Source of the DNA: Methanofollis liminatans DSM 4140
Lineage (GTDB): Archaea > Halobacteriota > Methanomicrobia > Methanomicrobiales > Methanofollaceae
Assembly: GCF_000275865.1 (NCBI RefSeq)
Contig: NZ_CM001555.1
Span: 554,727-618,726 of the forward strand
DNA length: 64,000 nucleotides
Direction of reading: 5' to 3'
Below, piece by piece: positions 35,630 to 44,902 of this stretch (positions are counted from its first letter, which is position 1; every line of letters begins with the position of its first letter). The notes beneath the pieces are model-generated. The model was not told the origin of the DNA. It worked only from the letters and a program-made list of their open reading frames with translations, and ran no database searches. Both the position numbers and the translations under genes were made by a program.

Positions 35630-37921
35630 ATGACCGAAATGCCCAACATTTTGTGGCTCGAAGCGATTTCAAAGGATGATATCCCTCTTGTCGGGGGAAA
35701 AGGTGCCTCCCTCGGTGAAATGGCGTCTGTCGGGCTGCCTGTGCCGAAAGCATTTGTGGTGACCGCCCAGGCCTTCAGAAAGTTTCTTGTCCAGACCGGA
35801 CTCGAAGACTCCCTCTTTGACCTGCTCACCGACGTCGACGTCGAAAACAGCGAGGAACTCGAAGACGTCTCCAGGAATGTCAAAAACCTGGTCCTCGACG
35901 CGAAGATGCCCGACGATATTAAGGAGGAGATCATCCAGGCATACGGGACGATGGGGCCGGACAACATGGTCGTCGCCGTCCGTTCCAGTGCCACGGCAGA
36001 AGACCTTCCTGATGCGAGTTTCGCCGGACAGCAGGAGACTTATCTGAACATCAGAGGCGATGCGGCGGTCGTTGAGGCGGTGCAGATGTGCTGGGCCTCT
36101 CTATACGGCGCCCGCGCCATCTATTACCGGGCAAAACAGGGATTCGACGACCGGACCGTCAATATCGCGGTCGTTGTCCAGCAGTTGATCCGCTCTGAAA
36201 AGTCCGGCGTCATGTTCTCGTCGCACCCCGTGACCGGCGAGCCCCTCACGATCATCGAGGGCTCCTGGGGGCTTGGTGAGGCGGTGGTATCTGGCAGCGT
36301 CTCCCCGGACAAATACGTCTACGACCGCCGCTTGAAGAAGGTCTTCGACCGGATGATCTCGAAGAAGGAATATATGATCGTCCCGGTCGGCGACCACGGC
36401 ACTGAACTTGTGGAGATCCCGAACGACCGCCAGGAAGAACCGATCCTCTCGGACGCCGAGGTCGAGGCGCTCGCCGCCTTCGCCGAGATCTCTGAGGAGC
36501 ACTACAATGTTCCGCAGGATATTGAGTGGGCGATCGTCGGCAGCACGATCTACATCCTCCAGTCCAGGCCGATCACCACCATCGGTATGAGCACAAAGGC
36601 GAAAGGAACCGGAGGCCAGAGCACGGGTGCGGTCCTTCTCGAAGGCAACGGTGCATCGCCGGGCGTCGCAAGCGGTCCGGTGATCATCGTTCACGACATC
36701 AAAGACCTAGGGAAGGTGAAGGAGGGCGACATCCTGGTGACAAAGATGACCAACCCCGACATGGTCCCGGCCATGCGGAAGGTTGCGGGCATCGTCACCG
36801 ACGAGGGCGGCATGACCTGCCACGCGGCGATCGTCTCCCGCGAGCTCGGCACCCCTGCGGTTGTCGGCACGAAGAAGGCGACAAAGACCTTAAAAGACGG
36901 GGATATCATCACCCTTGACGGCGAGAAAGGCATCGTCTACGAGGGCGCCGCATCAGTGGCCGCGGCTCCTGCCGCTGTCATGGCGGCCGCCGTACCGGGC
37001 GCAGCCATTGCGGCAGCGCCGATCATCACGGCGACGAGCATCAAGGTGAATGTCTCCCTTGCAGAGGCTGCGGCCAGGGCCGCCGCCACCGGGGCGGACG
37101 GTGTCGGTCTCCTGCGGATCGAACACATGATCCTGGGCATGAACAAGACGCCGGGCTGGTATATCTCCCAGAACAAAGAAGAGGAGTTTATCACCGAGCT
37201 CTACAACGGCATCAAGGTCGTCCTCGACGCTTTCCCGGGCAAACCGGTCTGGGTCAGGACGCTCGACGCCCCGACCGACGAGTTCCGCAACATGCTCGGC
37301 GGCGAGTCGGAACCCATCGAGCACAACCCGATGCTCGGCTGGCGCGGCATCCGCCGCGACCTCCAGAGCCCGGACCAGTTCAGGATGCAGATCGAGGTCT
37401 TCAAGCGTCTCTGGGACAGAGGATATGATAACCTCGGGCTGATGTTCCCGCTGGTCGGCCACCCCGACGAGTTCCTGAAGGCAAAGGCACTCATCGCCGG
37501 GTGGGGCGTGGACGTGGACGCCGTCGAACTCGGCATCATGGTCGAGATCCCCTCTTCGGCGATCCTGATCGAAGACTTCTGCAAGGCAGGCATCTCCTTT
37601 GCCTCCTTCGGGACAAACGACCTGATTCAGTACACCCTTGCGATCGACCGGAACAACGAACTCGTCTCCTCGATGTACAGGCCGAAACACCCGGCCGTAC
37701 TCAAACTGATCAGGGACGCCATCGCCGTCTGCCGCCAGTATGGGGTCGAGTGCTCCATCTGCGGCCAGGCGGGTTCGGACCCGAAGATGGTGGAATGGCT
37801 CATTGAAAACGGTATCACGAGTGTTTCGGCAAACATCGACGCCATCCCGAAGATCAGGGAGACGGCGGCGCGGACCGAAAAGAGGATGATCCTCGACGCT
37901 GTGAGACTTAAAAATGCGTGA
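35630..37921 (+). CDS. ppsA: Phosphoenolpyruvate synthase
   Basis: Converts pyruvate, ATP and water to PEP, AMP and phosphate; the gluconeogenic entry in methanogens. 763 residues. N-terminal nucleotide-binding domain (LVGGKGASLGEM, VAVRSSATAEDLPDASFAGQ), swivelling phosphohistidine domain with H398 in GGMTCHAAIVSREL, and C-terminal PEP/pyruvate barrel (SICGQAGSDP, FASFGTNDLIQYTLA). An alanine-rich linker (about residues 440-470) joins the last two domains. It overlaps mfnA by eight bases. Confidence 0.97.
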   Translation: MTEMPNILWLEAISKDDIPLVGGKGASLGEMASVGLPVPKAFVVTAQAFRKFLVQTGLEDSLFDLLTDVDVENSEELEDVSRNVKNLVLDAKMPDDIKEEIIQAYGTMGPDNMVVAVRSSATAEDLPDASFAGQQETYLNIRGDAAVVEAVQMCWASLYGARAIYYRAKQGFDDRTVNIAVVVQQLIRSEKSGVMFSSHPVTGEPLTIIEGSWGLGEAVVSGSVSPDKYVYDRRLKKVFDRMISKKEYMIVPVGDHGTELVEIPNDRQEEPILSDAEVEALAAFAEISEEHYNVPQDIEWAIVGSTIYILQSRPITTIGMSTKAKGTGGQSTGAVLLEGNGASPGVASGPVIIVHDIKDLGKVKEGDILVTKMTNPDMVPAMRKVAGIVTDEGGMTCHAAIVSRELGTPAVVGTKKATKTLKDGDIITLDGEKGIVYEGAASVAAAPAAVMAAAVPGAAIAAAPIITATSIKVNVSLAEAAARAAATGADGVGLLRIEHMILGMNKTPGWYISQNKEEEFITELYNGIKVVLDAFPGKPVWVRTLDAPTDEFRNMLGGESEPIEHNPMLGWRGIRRDLQSPDQFRMQIEVFKRLWDRGYDNLGLMFPLVGHPDEFLKAKALIAGWGVDVDAVELGIMVEIPSSAILIEDFCKAGISFASFGTNDLIQYTLAIDRNNELVSSMYRPKHPAVLKLIRDAIAVCRQYGVECSICGQAGSDPKMVEWLIENGITSVSANIDAIPKIRETAARTEKRMILDAVRLKNA

Positions 37922-39011
37922 ATCCGGTATCTCTGAAGAGGAACTTTTTTCCTTCCTCTCCCTTAAAAAAGGGGAGGACTCCCGCTACCATCATGTGCTC
38001 AGCTCGATGTGCACGCTCCCTCACCCCGTTGCGGTGCGGGCGCACCAGATGTTCATCGAAGCGAATCTCGGCGATCCCGGGCTTTTCAGGGGTGCCGCTT
38101 CGGTTGAGAACCTGCTGGTGGAGCGGGTCGGTTCCCTCCTTCACCACCCGGGAGCCGGCGGCTACGCCACCTCGGGCGGGACCGAATCGAATCTGCAGGC
38201 CCTCAGGATCTTCCGAAAGATGAAGGGCTCGCGCCGCCCCAACGTCGTCGTTCCCGAGTCTGCGCACTTCTCCTTCGAGAAGGCCTGCGACATCCTCTGT
38301 ATCGAGATGCGGACGGTGCCCTGCGATCAGACCTTCCGGATGGACCCCGACGCCCTGCAGGAGCGTCTCGACGCCGATACCTGTTGCATCGTCGGGATCG
38401 CCGGGACGACCGAGTACGGCGTCGTCGATCCCATCGAGACGATCGCCGGAATCGCCCATGATCACGGGATCCCGCTCCACGTGGACGCCGCCTTCGGCGG
38501 TTTTGTCATACCGTTCCTGAAACGGCCGATCCCCTTCGACTTCTCCCTGCCCGGTGTTGCGAGCGTCGCCGTGGACCCGCACAAGATGGGGATGAGCACC
38601 ATACCCTGCGGGTGCCTGCTGGTGCGCGAGCCCTCGTGGTTCAACCTCCTCAACGTGGACACGCCCTACCTGACCGTGAAGCAGGAGTGCACCCTTGCGG
38701 GCACGCGCTCGGGCGGCGCGGTCGTCGGCGCCTTTGCGGTGCTCGAGTTTCTCGGCAGGGAAGGGATGCGCGCCGTCGTCGAGGGGTGCATGAAGAACAC
38801 CGCGCGGCTCATCGATGGGATGGAGACCTTCGGCTACCGGCGTGCGGTCACGCCCGACCTGAACGTGGCGACCTTCGAAGGGGGTGCAGTCCCTCCTGGA
38901 TGGCAGGTCTCCTGGACCAGACGGGGGCATATGCGCATGGTCATGATGCCCCATGTCCACCGTAGCGTCATCGAAGAATATCTCAAAGAAACAGGTGAAA
39001 TACATGCTTAA
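37914..39011 (+). CDS. mfnA: L-tyrosine/L-aspartate decarboxylase
   Basis: PLP-dependent decarboxylase that makes tyramine for methanofuran (MfnA); in some archaea it also makes beta-alanine for CoA from aspartate. 365 residues. The PLP lysine is K224 in [14 protein letters not shown]. Other motifs: [19 protein letters not shown] and HVDAAFGGF. The start lies inside the last codons of ppsA and the end overlaps hpt by eight bases, so the three are translationally coupled. Confidence 0.94.
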   Translation: MRESGISEEELFSFLSLKKGEDSRYHHVLSSMCTLPHPVAVRAHQMFIEANLGDPGLFRGAASVENLLVERVGSLLHHPGAGGYATSGGTESNLQALRIFRKMKGSRRPNVVVPESAHFSFEKACDILCIEMRTVPCDQTFRMDPDALQERLDADTCCIVGIAGTTEYGVVDPIETIAGIAHDHGIPLHVDAAFGGFVIPFLKRPIPFDFSLPGVASVAVDPHKMGMSTIPCGCLLVREPSWFNLLNVDTPYLTVKQECTLAGTRSGGAVVGAFAVLEFLGREGMRAVVEGCMKNTARLIDGMETFGYRRAVTPDLNVATFEGGAVPPGWQVSWTRRGHMRMVMMPHVHRSVIEEYLKETGEIHA

Positions 39012-39555
39012 CAGGCTGATCGCATCGCTGGAGTCCTGCCCGATGGTCAGGCGGGGAGAATATAACTATTTCATTCACCCGATCACCGACGGCGTTCCTC
39101 TCCTTGAGCCCTCCCTCCTGCGCGAGGTGGCGTGCGCCATGGTCTGCGTGATGGACCTCCAGGGCGTCGACAAGATCGTGACCGCCGAGGCGATGGGGAT
39201 CCATATCGGCACCGCCCTCTCGATGATCACCGACATCCCGCTCAACATCATGCGGAAACGGCAGTACTCCCTCCCCGGCGAGGTCGCCGTGGACCAGTCG
39301 ACCGGCTACTCGAACGGGCACCTCTACCTGAACGGGATCGAGAAGGGCGACCGGGTCGTGGTGATCGACGACGTGATCTCCACCGGCGGCACGCTGAAGG
39401 CGGTCATTGCCGCCCTTGAGCGGGCAGGCGCCGAGGTCGTCGATATCTGCGTCGTGATCAGGCGCGGTGACCCTGATGTCGGGCGCCCGGTCAGGACGCT
39501 GGTCGGTATCGAGGTCGATGAAAATGGGGTCCATGTCGTCGATACCTTCAGGTGA
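39004..39555 (+). CDS. hpt: Hypoxanthine/guanine phosphoribosyltransferase
   Basis: Purine salvage enzyme, 183 residues, transferring PRPP phosphoribosyl to hypoxanthine or guanine. The PRPP-binding motif is [17 protein letters not shown] (about residues 118-134). It starts [20 protein letters not shown], typical of the archaeal HPRT family. The start at 39004 overlaps the mfnA end. Its last codons overlap the start of dph2 by about 20 bases. Confidence 0.93.
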   Translation: MLNRLIASLESCPMVRRGEYNYFIHPITDGVPLLEPSLLREVACAMVCVMDLQGVDKIVTAEAMGIHIGTALSMITDIPLNIMRKRQYSLPGEVAVDQSTGYSNGHLYLNGIEKGDRVVVIDDVISTGGTLKAVIAALERAGAEVVDICVVIRRGDPDVGRPVRTLVGIEVDENGVHVVDTFR

Positions 39556-40486
39556 ACTTGCGGAGCGAATCAGGCAGGCCGGTGCCCGGAAGATCGTCCT
39601 CCAGGTCCCGGACGGGCTGAAACGGCAGGCTGTCCCCCTTGTCCGGGCGCTCAGAGCCGAAGGCATCGAGGTGTCGGCGGTCTCCGGAGACCCCTGTTAC
39701 GGCTCCTGCGACCTCGCCCTCGACGCCGTCGCCCTCACCGGCGCTGACCTCCTCGTCCATATCGGCCACGCCCCGGTCGACGAGCGGGAGGGGGTGCTCT
39801 TCGAGCACCTTCCCTTTGACTTCGACCCGGCGGTGGTGGCGGCGGCAATCCCGCTGCTGACCGGACCGACCGTCGGCCTGGTCACCACGGTCCAGCACGC
39901 CCACCTCCTCGAAGGGGTCGCCGCCGTCCTTGGGGCGCACGGGATCGCCACCGAAGTGGCGCACGAGGGCGGGCGCACCCCTCTCGCCGGGCAGGTGCTC
40001 GGGTGCACCTATGCAAATGCCCGGGCCCTCGCCGCTCCCGAGATACTCTACGTCGGCACCGGCGTCTTCCACCCGCTCGGCGTCCAGATGGCCACGGGCC
40101 GGCGGGTCGTCGCCCTCGATCCCTATACCGGCGAAGTGCAGGAGGTCTCTGCCGACCGTCTTCTCCGCCGGCGCTTCGCCCTGATCGAGCGCGCACGCGG
40201 GGCCGAATCGTTCGGGATTCTTCTCTCCACCAAGAGCGGGCAGGCGCGCCCTGCCCTTGCAGAGCGTCTTTTAGCCCTCTCGGAACGGGCGGTGGTGATC
40301 ACGATGCGGGAGGTGACCGCCGCCGAGATGACCAACTTCGGCTGCGGGGCCTATGTGAACACCGCCTGCCCCCGCCTCGCCTACGACGACCAGGTCCGCT
40401 TCCCTGCGCCCCTCCTCACCCCGCAGGAGTTCGAGATCCTCTGCGGCGTGCGGGCGTGGGAGGACTACACTATCGACGAGATCTAA
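39533..40486 (+). CDS. dph2: Diphthamide biosynthesis protein Dph2
   Basis: Archaeal Dph2, a 4Fe-4S radical SAM enzyme that cleaves SAM to a 3-amino-3-carboxypropyl radical and transfers it to a histidine of elongation factor 2. 317 residues. Three cluster cysteines are present in [22 protein letters not shown] and [11 protein letters not shown]. The start [20 protein letters not shown] resembles family N-termini; ATG codons at 39518 and 39524 are alternatives. It overlaps the end of hpt. Confidence 0.93.
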   Translation: MSSIPSGELAERIRQAGARKIVLQVPDGLKRQAVPLVRALRAEGIEVSAVSGDPCYGSCDLALDAVALTGADLLVHIGHAPVDEREGVLFEHLPFDFDPAVVAAAIPLLTGPTVGLVTTVQHAHLLEGVAAVLGAHGIATEVAHEGGRTPLAGQVLGCTYANARALAAPEILYVGTGVFHPLGVQMATGRRVVALDPYTGEVQEVSADRLLRRRFALIERARGAESFGILLSTKSGQARPALAERLLALSERAVVITMREVTAAEMTNFGCGAYVNTACPRLAYDDQVRFPAPLLTPQEFEILCGVRAWEDYTIDEI

Positions 40487-40525
40487 AAGGGGAAGGTATT
40501 TCGATCCCGGGGCTGAGGTCCTTTT

Positions 40526-40933
40526 ATGGACAAAAAACTCAGGTACGCCCTCATATTTCTCGTTGCCGTCGCCGGGTTCTCCATTTTCTTTTTCTTCCCG
40601 GCAATCGAGGGGTCTTCGGGATATATCGGTGCGATACCCGGCGCTTCTGTGTCCGGGGGCCCATGGGTCATCGTCCACCTCTCTGCAGAGGACTTTGCCG
40701 CACATCCTGCCCTCTTCGACCTTGTCGTGGAGGAAAAGAAGGTGCGCCGCCCCACTTCTCTCTTCTTCCTCCCGCCTCCAGGAGACGACTGGAGTGCAAT
40801 CGTCCTCAATGGGGAAGAGGAACAGGCACTGTGGTGGACGTACATGTTTGTGCGGCAGGCGAACGGCACCACTATTCCGGTGGTCCTCGAATATAACGGA
40901 GTGAACTACAGGCTGACGTGTTCTCAGGGCTGA
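40526..40933 (+). CDS. Membrane-anchored protein, unknown
   Basis: A 135-residue protein with one N-terminal transmembrane helix (LRYALIFLVAVAGFSIFFFF) and a soluble domain of about 100 residues (GPWVIVHLSAEDFAAH, TTIPVVLEYNGVNYRLT). No family recognised. It sits between dph2 and the METTL5-type gene in the same orientation with short gaps, probably in the same operon. Confidence 0.7.
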   Translation: MDKKLRYALIFLVAVAGFSIFFFFPAIEGSSGYIGAIPGASVSGGPWVIVHLSAEDFAAHPALFDLVVEEKKVRRPTSLFFLPPPGDDWSAIVLNGEEEQALWWTYMFVRQANGTTIPVVLEYNGVNYRLTCSQG

Positions 40934-40980
40934 TCTCTCCGGCACGTTCATCCCTTTCTTTTTCCAAGTATTCTGCAGAC

Positions 40981-41598
40981 ATGCGCCTGCGGCACCTTGA
41001 GATGACCCTCCAGAAACTTTCCGGCTTCCCCTCCCCAAAACCGGCCCTTGAACAGTATGCAACGCCGGCCGAGGTCGCCGCCCGCCTGCTCTTTCATGCG
41101 GCGGGTGAAGGGGCGATCGAGGGGCAGCGGGTGCTCGACCTCGGGTGCGGCACCGGCATCCTCGCCTGTGGTGCGAGGCTTCTGGACGCCGCCATGGTCG
41201 CCGGGATCGACTGCGACCGCGGGGCCCTCAGGGTGGCGCGGGAGAACGCGCGCTCCCTCGATATCGAGGTGGCCCTGATCCGCGGCGAGGTCGGCCCGGC
41301 TTTTCCCGTGCGGACCGACTCGTTCGACACGGTCGTCATGAACCCCCCCTTCGGCGCGCAGCAGCGTCATGCCGACCGTCCTTTCATCGATTGCGCCATC
41401 GCTGCCGCCCCGGTGGTCTACGGCATCTTTAATGCCGGTTCGCGCCCCTTTGTCGAGCGCTACATCGAGGGCCGGGCCGGAATCACCGCCGCCATCGGCG
41501 GCACCTTCACCATACCAAGAACATTCGCCTTCCATCGCCGGGAGAGAATGGACATACCTGTTGAGATCCTGAAGATCGAGCGGGAGAGCCCATGCTGA
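40981..41598 (+). CDS. METTL5-type RNA N6-adenine methyltransferase
   Basis: SAM-dependent methyltransferase of 205 residues. SAM loop is VLDLGCGTGILACGA (about residues 50-64) and the catalytic motif is NPPFGAQQRHADRPF (about 122-136), the NPPF pattern of N6-adenine methyltransferases. Start MRLRHLEMTLQKLSGF matches the METTL5 family that methylates an adenosine of small-subunit rRNA. Upstream in-frame codons to 40918 overlap the previous gene and are not used. It overlaps the MFS gene by seven bases. Confidence 0.9.
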   Translation: MRLRHLEMTLQKLSGFPSPKPALEQYATPAEVAARLLFHAAGEGAIEGQRVLDLGCGTGILACGARLLDAAMVAGIDCDRGALRVARENARSLDIEVALIRGEVGPAFPVRTDSFDTVVMNPPFGAQQRHADRPFIDCAIAAAPVVYGIFNAGSRPFVERYIEGRAGITAAIGGTFTIPRTFAFHRRERMDIPVEILKIERESPC

Positions 41599-42770
41599 AA
41601 GAACTCAGGTCAGTCCTCGGCCTTTCCCTTGGCCACTTCGTCATCGACATCTATTCGCCGGTCATCCCCGCCGTCCTGCCCGTTCTCATCGCAACGCACG
41701 GCTACTCGTATTTTCTTGCCGGTCTTCTCGTCGCCGCATTCAATATCACCTCCTCCCTCCTCCAGCCCACGGTCGGCTGGCTATCAGACCGGAAGGATGT
41801 CACCGTCCCCTTCGCTGTCCCCTTCGTGCTCACCTCCGTCTGCATCGGGGTATTCGGATTCATCGGCGACTACCCGGTCCTCCTCCTCTGCTCGGCCTGC
41901 GCCGCTTTCGGGGCCGCAATCTTCCACCCCGGCGCCCTCTCTGCCGTGAACAGGCTGACAAAGGCCGAGAACCGCGGCAGACTCACGTCGATCTTCGTCA
42001 TCGGCGGCAACTTCGGTTTTGCCGTCGGCCCGGTATTCGCCGCCGTTGCCGTCGGGGCGTTCGGCCTGCCCGGTCTGATCTTCCTCGTCATCCCGGGCCT
42101 CCTGACCGCCGCCTTCTCCAGGCTGATCTTCCCGGCCCCTGACGGCATGGAGAGAAAGGCCGTTGTGTCGGCTGAAGTGCGCGGTCCCATCCCGATCCGC
42201 CCGATCGCCATGGTGATCGGGGTCGGGGCCCTGCGGTCGTGGGCGATCTTCGCCTCCATCGCCTTCCTTCCCGCCTACTTCCACGACCATCTCGGGGTCG
42301 ACATTCTCATGGCAAACACTCTCGTCTCCCTGACCCTCCTCGCCGGCGTGGTCGGGCAGTACGTCGGCGGCGCCCTTTCCGACATCTTCGGCCGCAAGGA
42401 AGTGACCGTCCTCGGCCTTGCCGCCTCGCTCCCGCCATTCGCGCTCTTCCTGCTCACCTCAGGGCCGGTCTCCTATGCCGCCCTTCTCGTTTTCGGTTTC
42501 TTCCTCTGGTCCACCTTCTCGGTCACGGTGGCAATGGCGCATGAGGTGATGCCGGGCAACGTCGGTTTCGCCTCGGGACTCATGCTCGGCCTTGCCGTCG
42601 GGGCCGGTGGCATCGGGGTCGCGGTAAGCGGCGTTCTCGCTGACGCCTTCTCCCTTGAAGCCGCTCTCTCCACCCTTGCCCTTCCGTTGATTGCGGCGGT
42701 GGCGCTGGCGGCGGCGGTGCCCTATCCCTGGAAACGGTTCGGACGCCTGATAGCCGGGGAAACCCGGTGA
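41592..42770 (+). CDS. MFS exporter, fosmidomycin-resistance (Fsr) type
   Basis: A 392-residue major facilitator with about twelve transmembrane segments. The N-terminus LGHFVIDIYSPVIPAVLPVL and the AAIFHPGALSAVNRL segment are typical of the Fsr subgroup; loop motif GWLSDRKD matches the MFS A-motif. Exported compound unknown. It is the last gene of a run that begins with dph2. Confidence 0.87.
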   Translation: MLKELRSVLGLSLGHFVIDIYSPVIPAVLPVLIATHGYSYFLAGLLVAAFNITSSLLQPTVGWLSDRKDVTVPFAVPFVLTSVCIGVFGFIGDYPVLLLCSACAAFGAAIFHPGALSAVNRLTKAENRGRLTSIFVIGGNFGFAVGPVFAAVAVGAFGLPGLIFLVIPGLLTAAFSRLIFPAPDGMERKAVVSAEVRGPIPIRPIAMVIGVGALRSWAIFASIAFLPAYFHDHLGVDILMANTLVSLTLLAGVVGQYVGGALSDIFGRKEVTVLGLAASLPPFALFLLTSGPVSYAALLVFGFFLWSTFSVTVAMAHEVMPGNVGFASGLMLGLAVGAGGIGVAVSGVLADAFSLEAALSTLALPLIAAVALAAAVPYPWKRFGRLIAGETR

Positions 42771-42899
42771 AAAAAAAGTGGGTTCTTCGCTCTTGTGTGT
42801 CGGGTCGCGATGGCAATGGGGCCCACCCTGGGGATGGGATCGGGTGGGAAACAACCCGGTGAAAGGGGGAAGAACAGAAAAATGTGAGCGCTTCAGGCG

Positions 42900-43199
42900 C
42901 TACTTTTCCTGAGTTTTCTCTCTGAAATAGAGGTGGCAGTGGCACTGCCCGTCCTTTTCCACCTCGTCGCGGTGGTAGATGCAGGGGCATACAATCTTTC
43001 TGTCCTCTTCGGGGTCGCCGCTCCTGATGCGGCAGGGGCAGTACTGCTCGCCGAAACGGACGGTGTTCCGTGCAAGCCCCCGGATGACGGTCTTGAGTTG
43101 TTTATCGTCGGGGTTGAGGGTCCATCCGTTCTGTCGGGCGTACTCCTCCGCCCACTTCAGGATCTCCTCTTCGAGTTCCTCCTGCGTGATCTCTGCCAT
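42900..43199 (-). CDS. Ferredoxin-thioredoxin reductase catalytic (beta) subunit homologue
   Basis: A 99-residue protein with the three cysteine pairs of FTR beta: YCPCRIRSG, VCPCIYHRDE and QCHCHLYF. FTR passes electrons from ferredoxin through a 4Fe-4S cluster to a disulfide in thioredoxin. In methanogens stand-alone FTR beta proteins occur without the alpha subunit. The ATG at 43199 starts MAEITQEELEEEIL; upstream methionines at 43205 and 43208 are alternatives. It follows purQ by about 38 bases on the same strand. Confidence 0.9.
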   Translation of the reverse strand: MAEITQEELEEEILKWAEEYARQNGWTLNPDDKQLKTVIRGLARNTVRFGEQYCPCRIRSGDPEEDRKIVCPCIYHRDEVEKDGQCHCHLYFREKTQEK

Positions 43200-43237
43200 G
43201 TGCATCACTTGTCCCCTTCTGACTTGACCTTTCCCCT

Positions 43238-43948
43238 TTACGCCCCGGGGTCCGCCTCTTCGATGCTCCTGATCATGCCGAGGAAGATCCGTTTCCCGTC
43301 GGCCGAACCGAGCACCTCTTCTGAGGCGCGCTCTGGGTGGGGCATCAGACAGAGGACGTTCTTTGCCGGGCCGCCGAGCACGCCGGTGATGTTCTCGGCG
43401 GCGCCGTTCGGGTTGGTCGCCGGGGTGACATTCCCGTCGGCGTCGCAGAAGCGGAAGGCGACCCGCCCCTCTGCATTCAGGCGGGCGAGTTCCTCGGGAG
43501 ATGCGACGTACCTGCCCTCCTTGTGCGCGATCGGGATCCTGATCACCTCACCCTCCCGGTACAGGCGGGTGAACGGGGACGCCGTCGTCTCGACCCGCAG
43601 GCAGACCGGCCGGCAGATGAACTTCGGGGTGGCGTTCGTCGTGAAGGTGCCGGGCACAAGCCCGCTCTCGGCCCCGATCTGGGCGCCGTTGCAGATGCCC
43701 AGCACAAGCCCGCCGGCTGCGGCGTGCCGCCTTATGCCCTCCATCACCGGCGTCCGGGCAGCGATCGCTCCCGCCCTGAGATAGTCGCCGTAGGAAAAGC
43801 CGCCGGGTATCACAATGGCGTCGTACTCCTTTGTGATCCCGTCCTTATACCAGACGAGATCGCAGTCGACGCCGCAGACGTCGGAGACGGCATGCACCAC
43901 ATCGCGGTCGCAGTTGCTCCCTCCAAACTGGACCACCGCAAACCTCAT
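43238..43948 (-). CDS. purQ: Phosphoribosylformylglycinamidine synthase glutaminase subunit
   Basis: Glutaminase subunit that supplies ammonia to PurL in the fourth step of purine synthesis. 236 residues. Class I amidotransferase motifs: oxyanion PGGFSYGDYLRAG, nucleophile region VLGICNGAQI (cysteine about residue 86) and the histidine in MPHPERA. The start at 43948 overlaps the purS stop by four bases. The frame is open to 44005 but that would run into purS. Confidence 0.95.
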   Translation of the reverse strand: MRFAVVQFGGSNCDRDVVHAVSDVCGVDCDLVWYKDGITKEYDAIVIPGGFSYGDYLRAGAIAARTPVMEGIRRHAAAGGLVLGICNGAQIGAESGLVPGTFTTNATPKFICRPVCLRVETTASPFTRLYREGEVIRIPIAHKEGRYVASPEELARLNAEGRVAFRFCDADGNVTPATNPNGAAENITGVLGGPAKNVLCLMPHPERASEEVLGSADGKRIFLGMIRSIEEADPGA

Positions 43949-44190
43949 GCGCCGACCTCGACCTCGTACCGGTGGATCACCGGGTTTGCAAGCAGCCGTT
44001 CGCACATCTGCTCTGCCACGGCCTGCGCCGCCTCTTTGTTCTCCGCATCGAGGGTGATGTAAAACACCCTCGCGGTGCTCAGGGACCCGGTCGAAAAACC
44101 GAGGTTTGCAAGGGCGTGCTGGATTGCCCGCGCTTCAGGGTCGAGCATGCCTTCTTTCAGTGCAATGGTGATCTTTGCCGTGTACTTCAT
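43945..44190 (-). CDS. purS: Phosphoribosylformylglycinamidine synthase PurS subunit
   Basis: An 81-residue structural subunit that bridges PurQ and PurL. The start MKYTAKITIALKEGMLDPEA and the AIQHALANLGF segment are characteristic. The stop codon overlaps the purQ ATG, so the two subunits are made in step. purL is not in the window. Confidence 0.94.
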   Translation of the reverse strand: MKYTAKITIALKEGMLDPEARAIQHALANLGFSTGSLSTARVFYITLDAENKEAAQAVAEQMCERLLANPVIHRYEVEVGA

Positions 44191-44194
44191 CTTT

Positions 44195-44902
44195 TCACGC
44201 TCCGGTCAGCCGTTCTGCAACGGCGGCATAGGTGGCCATTACGTCTCCTTTGTCAAAGCGGTAGACGTCCTTGTCCATAGAGGTGCGGGTCTTCTTGTCC
44301 CACAGGCGCATCGAGTCCATGGAGATCTCGTCGCCGAGCAGGATCTCGTCGCCGTGCCGCCCGAACTCCAGCTTGAAGTCGACGAGGTCGAGGCCGATCT
44401 CGTCGATACGCTCTCTGAGGAGATCGTTGATCCGCAGGGCGGTTTTCTTCACGCTTGCGATCTCGTCGGCGGTCATCAGCCCGAGGGCGACGATGATCTC
44501 CTCGTTGATCATCGGGTCATGGCGGGCGTCGTCTTTGTAATCGAGGACGATCACCGGGGGATCGAGGGGTGCACCCTCCTCGAAGGGGTAGTTCCGGACA
44601 AGGGAACCCGCGGCGATGTTTCTGACGATCACTTCGACCGGAATCATCTTCAGGGGGCGGACGATCATCGTCCGCTCGTCCTCCATCCGTACGAAGTGCG
44701 AAGGAACCCCGTTTGCCCTGAGATACTCGAAGAGATATGCCGAGACGCGGGCGTTATAGATCCCTTTTTCGGCGAGTTCGTCCTTCTTTGCGCCGTCGAA
44801 GGCGGTGATGTCGTCCCTGAACTTCACGATCAGTTCGTCGGGGTTGTCCGAGCGGAAGACGGACTTTGCCTTTCCGCGGTAAATGGGTTCCTGTTCAGTC
44901 AC
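44195..44902 (-). CDS. purC: SAICAR synthetase
   Basis: Joins CAIR and aspartate using ATP to give SAICAR in purine synthesis. 235 residues. IYRGKAKSVF at the N-terminus, VEVIVRNIAAGSLVRNY and DFKLEFGRHGDEILLGDE match the PurC family. It overlaps the cofG stop by four bases and lies four bases before purS, so cofG-purC-purS-purQ are one operon. Confidence 0.96.
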   Translation of the reverse strand: MTEQEPIYRGKAKSVFRSDNPDELIVKFRDDITAFDGAKKDELAEKGIYNARVSAYLFEYLRANGVPSHFVRMEDERTMIVRPLKMIPVEVIVRNIAAGSLVRNYPFEEGAPLDPPVIVLDYKDDARHDPMINEEIIVALGLMTADEIASVKKTALRINDLLRERIDEIGLDLVDFKLEFGRHGDEILLGDEISMDSMRLWDKKTRTSMDKDVYRFDKGDVMATYAAVAERLTGA

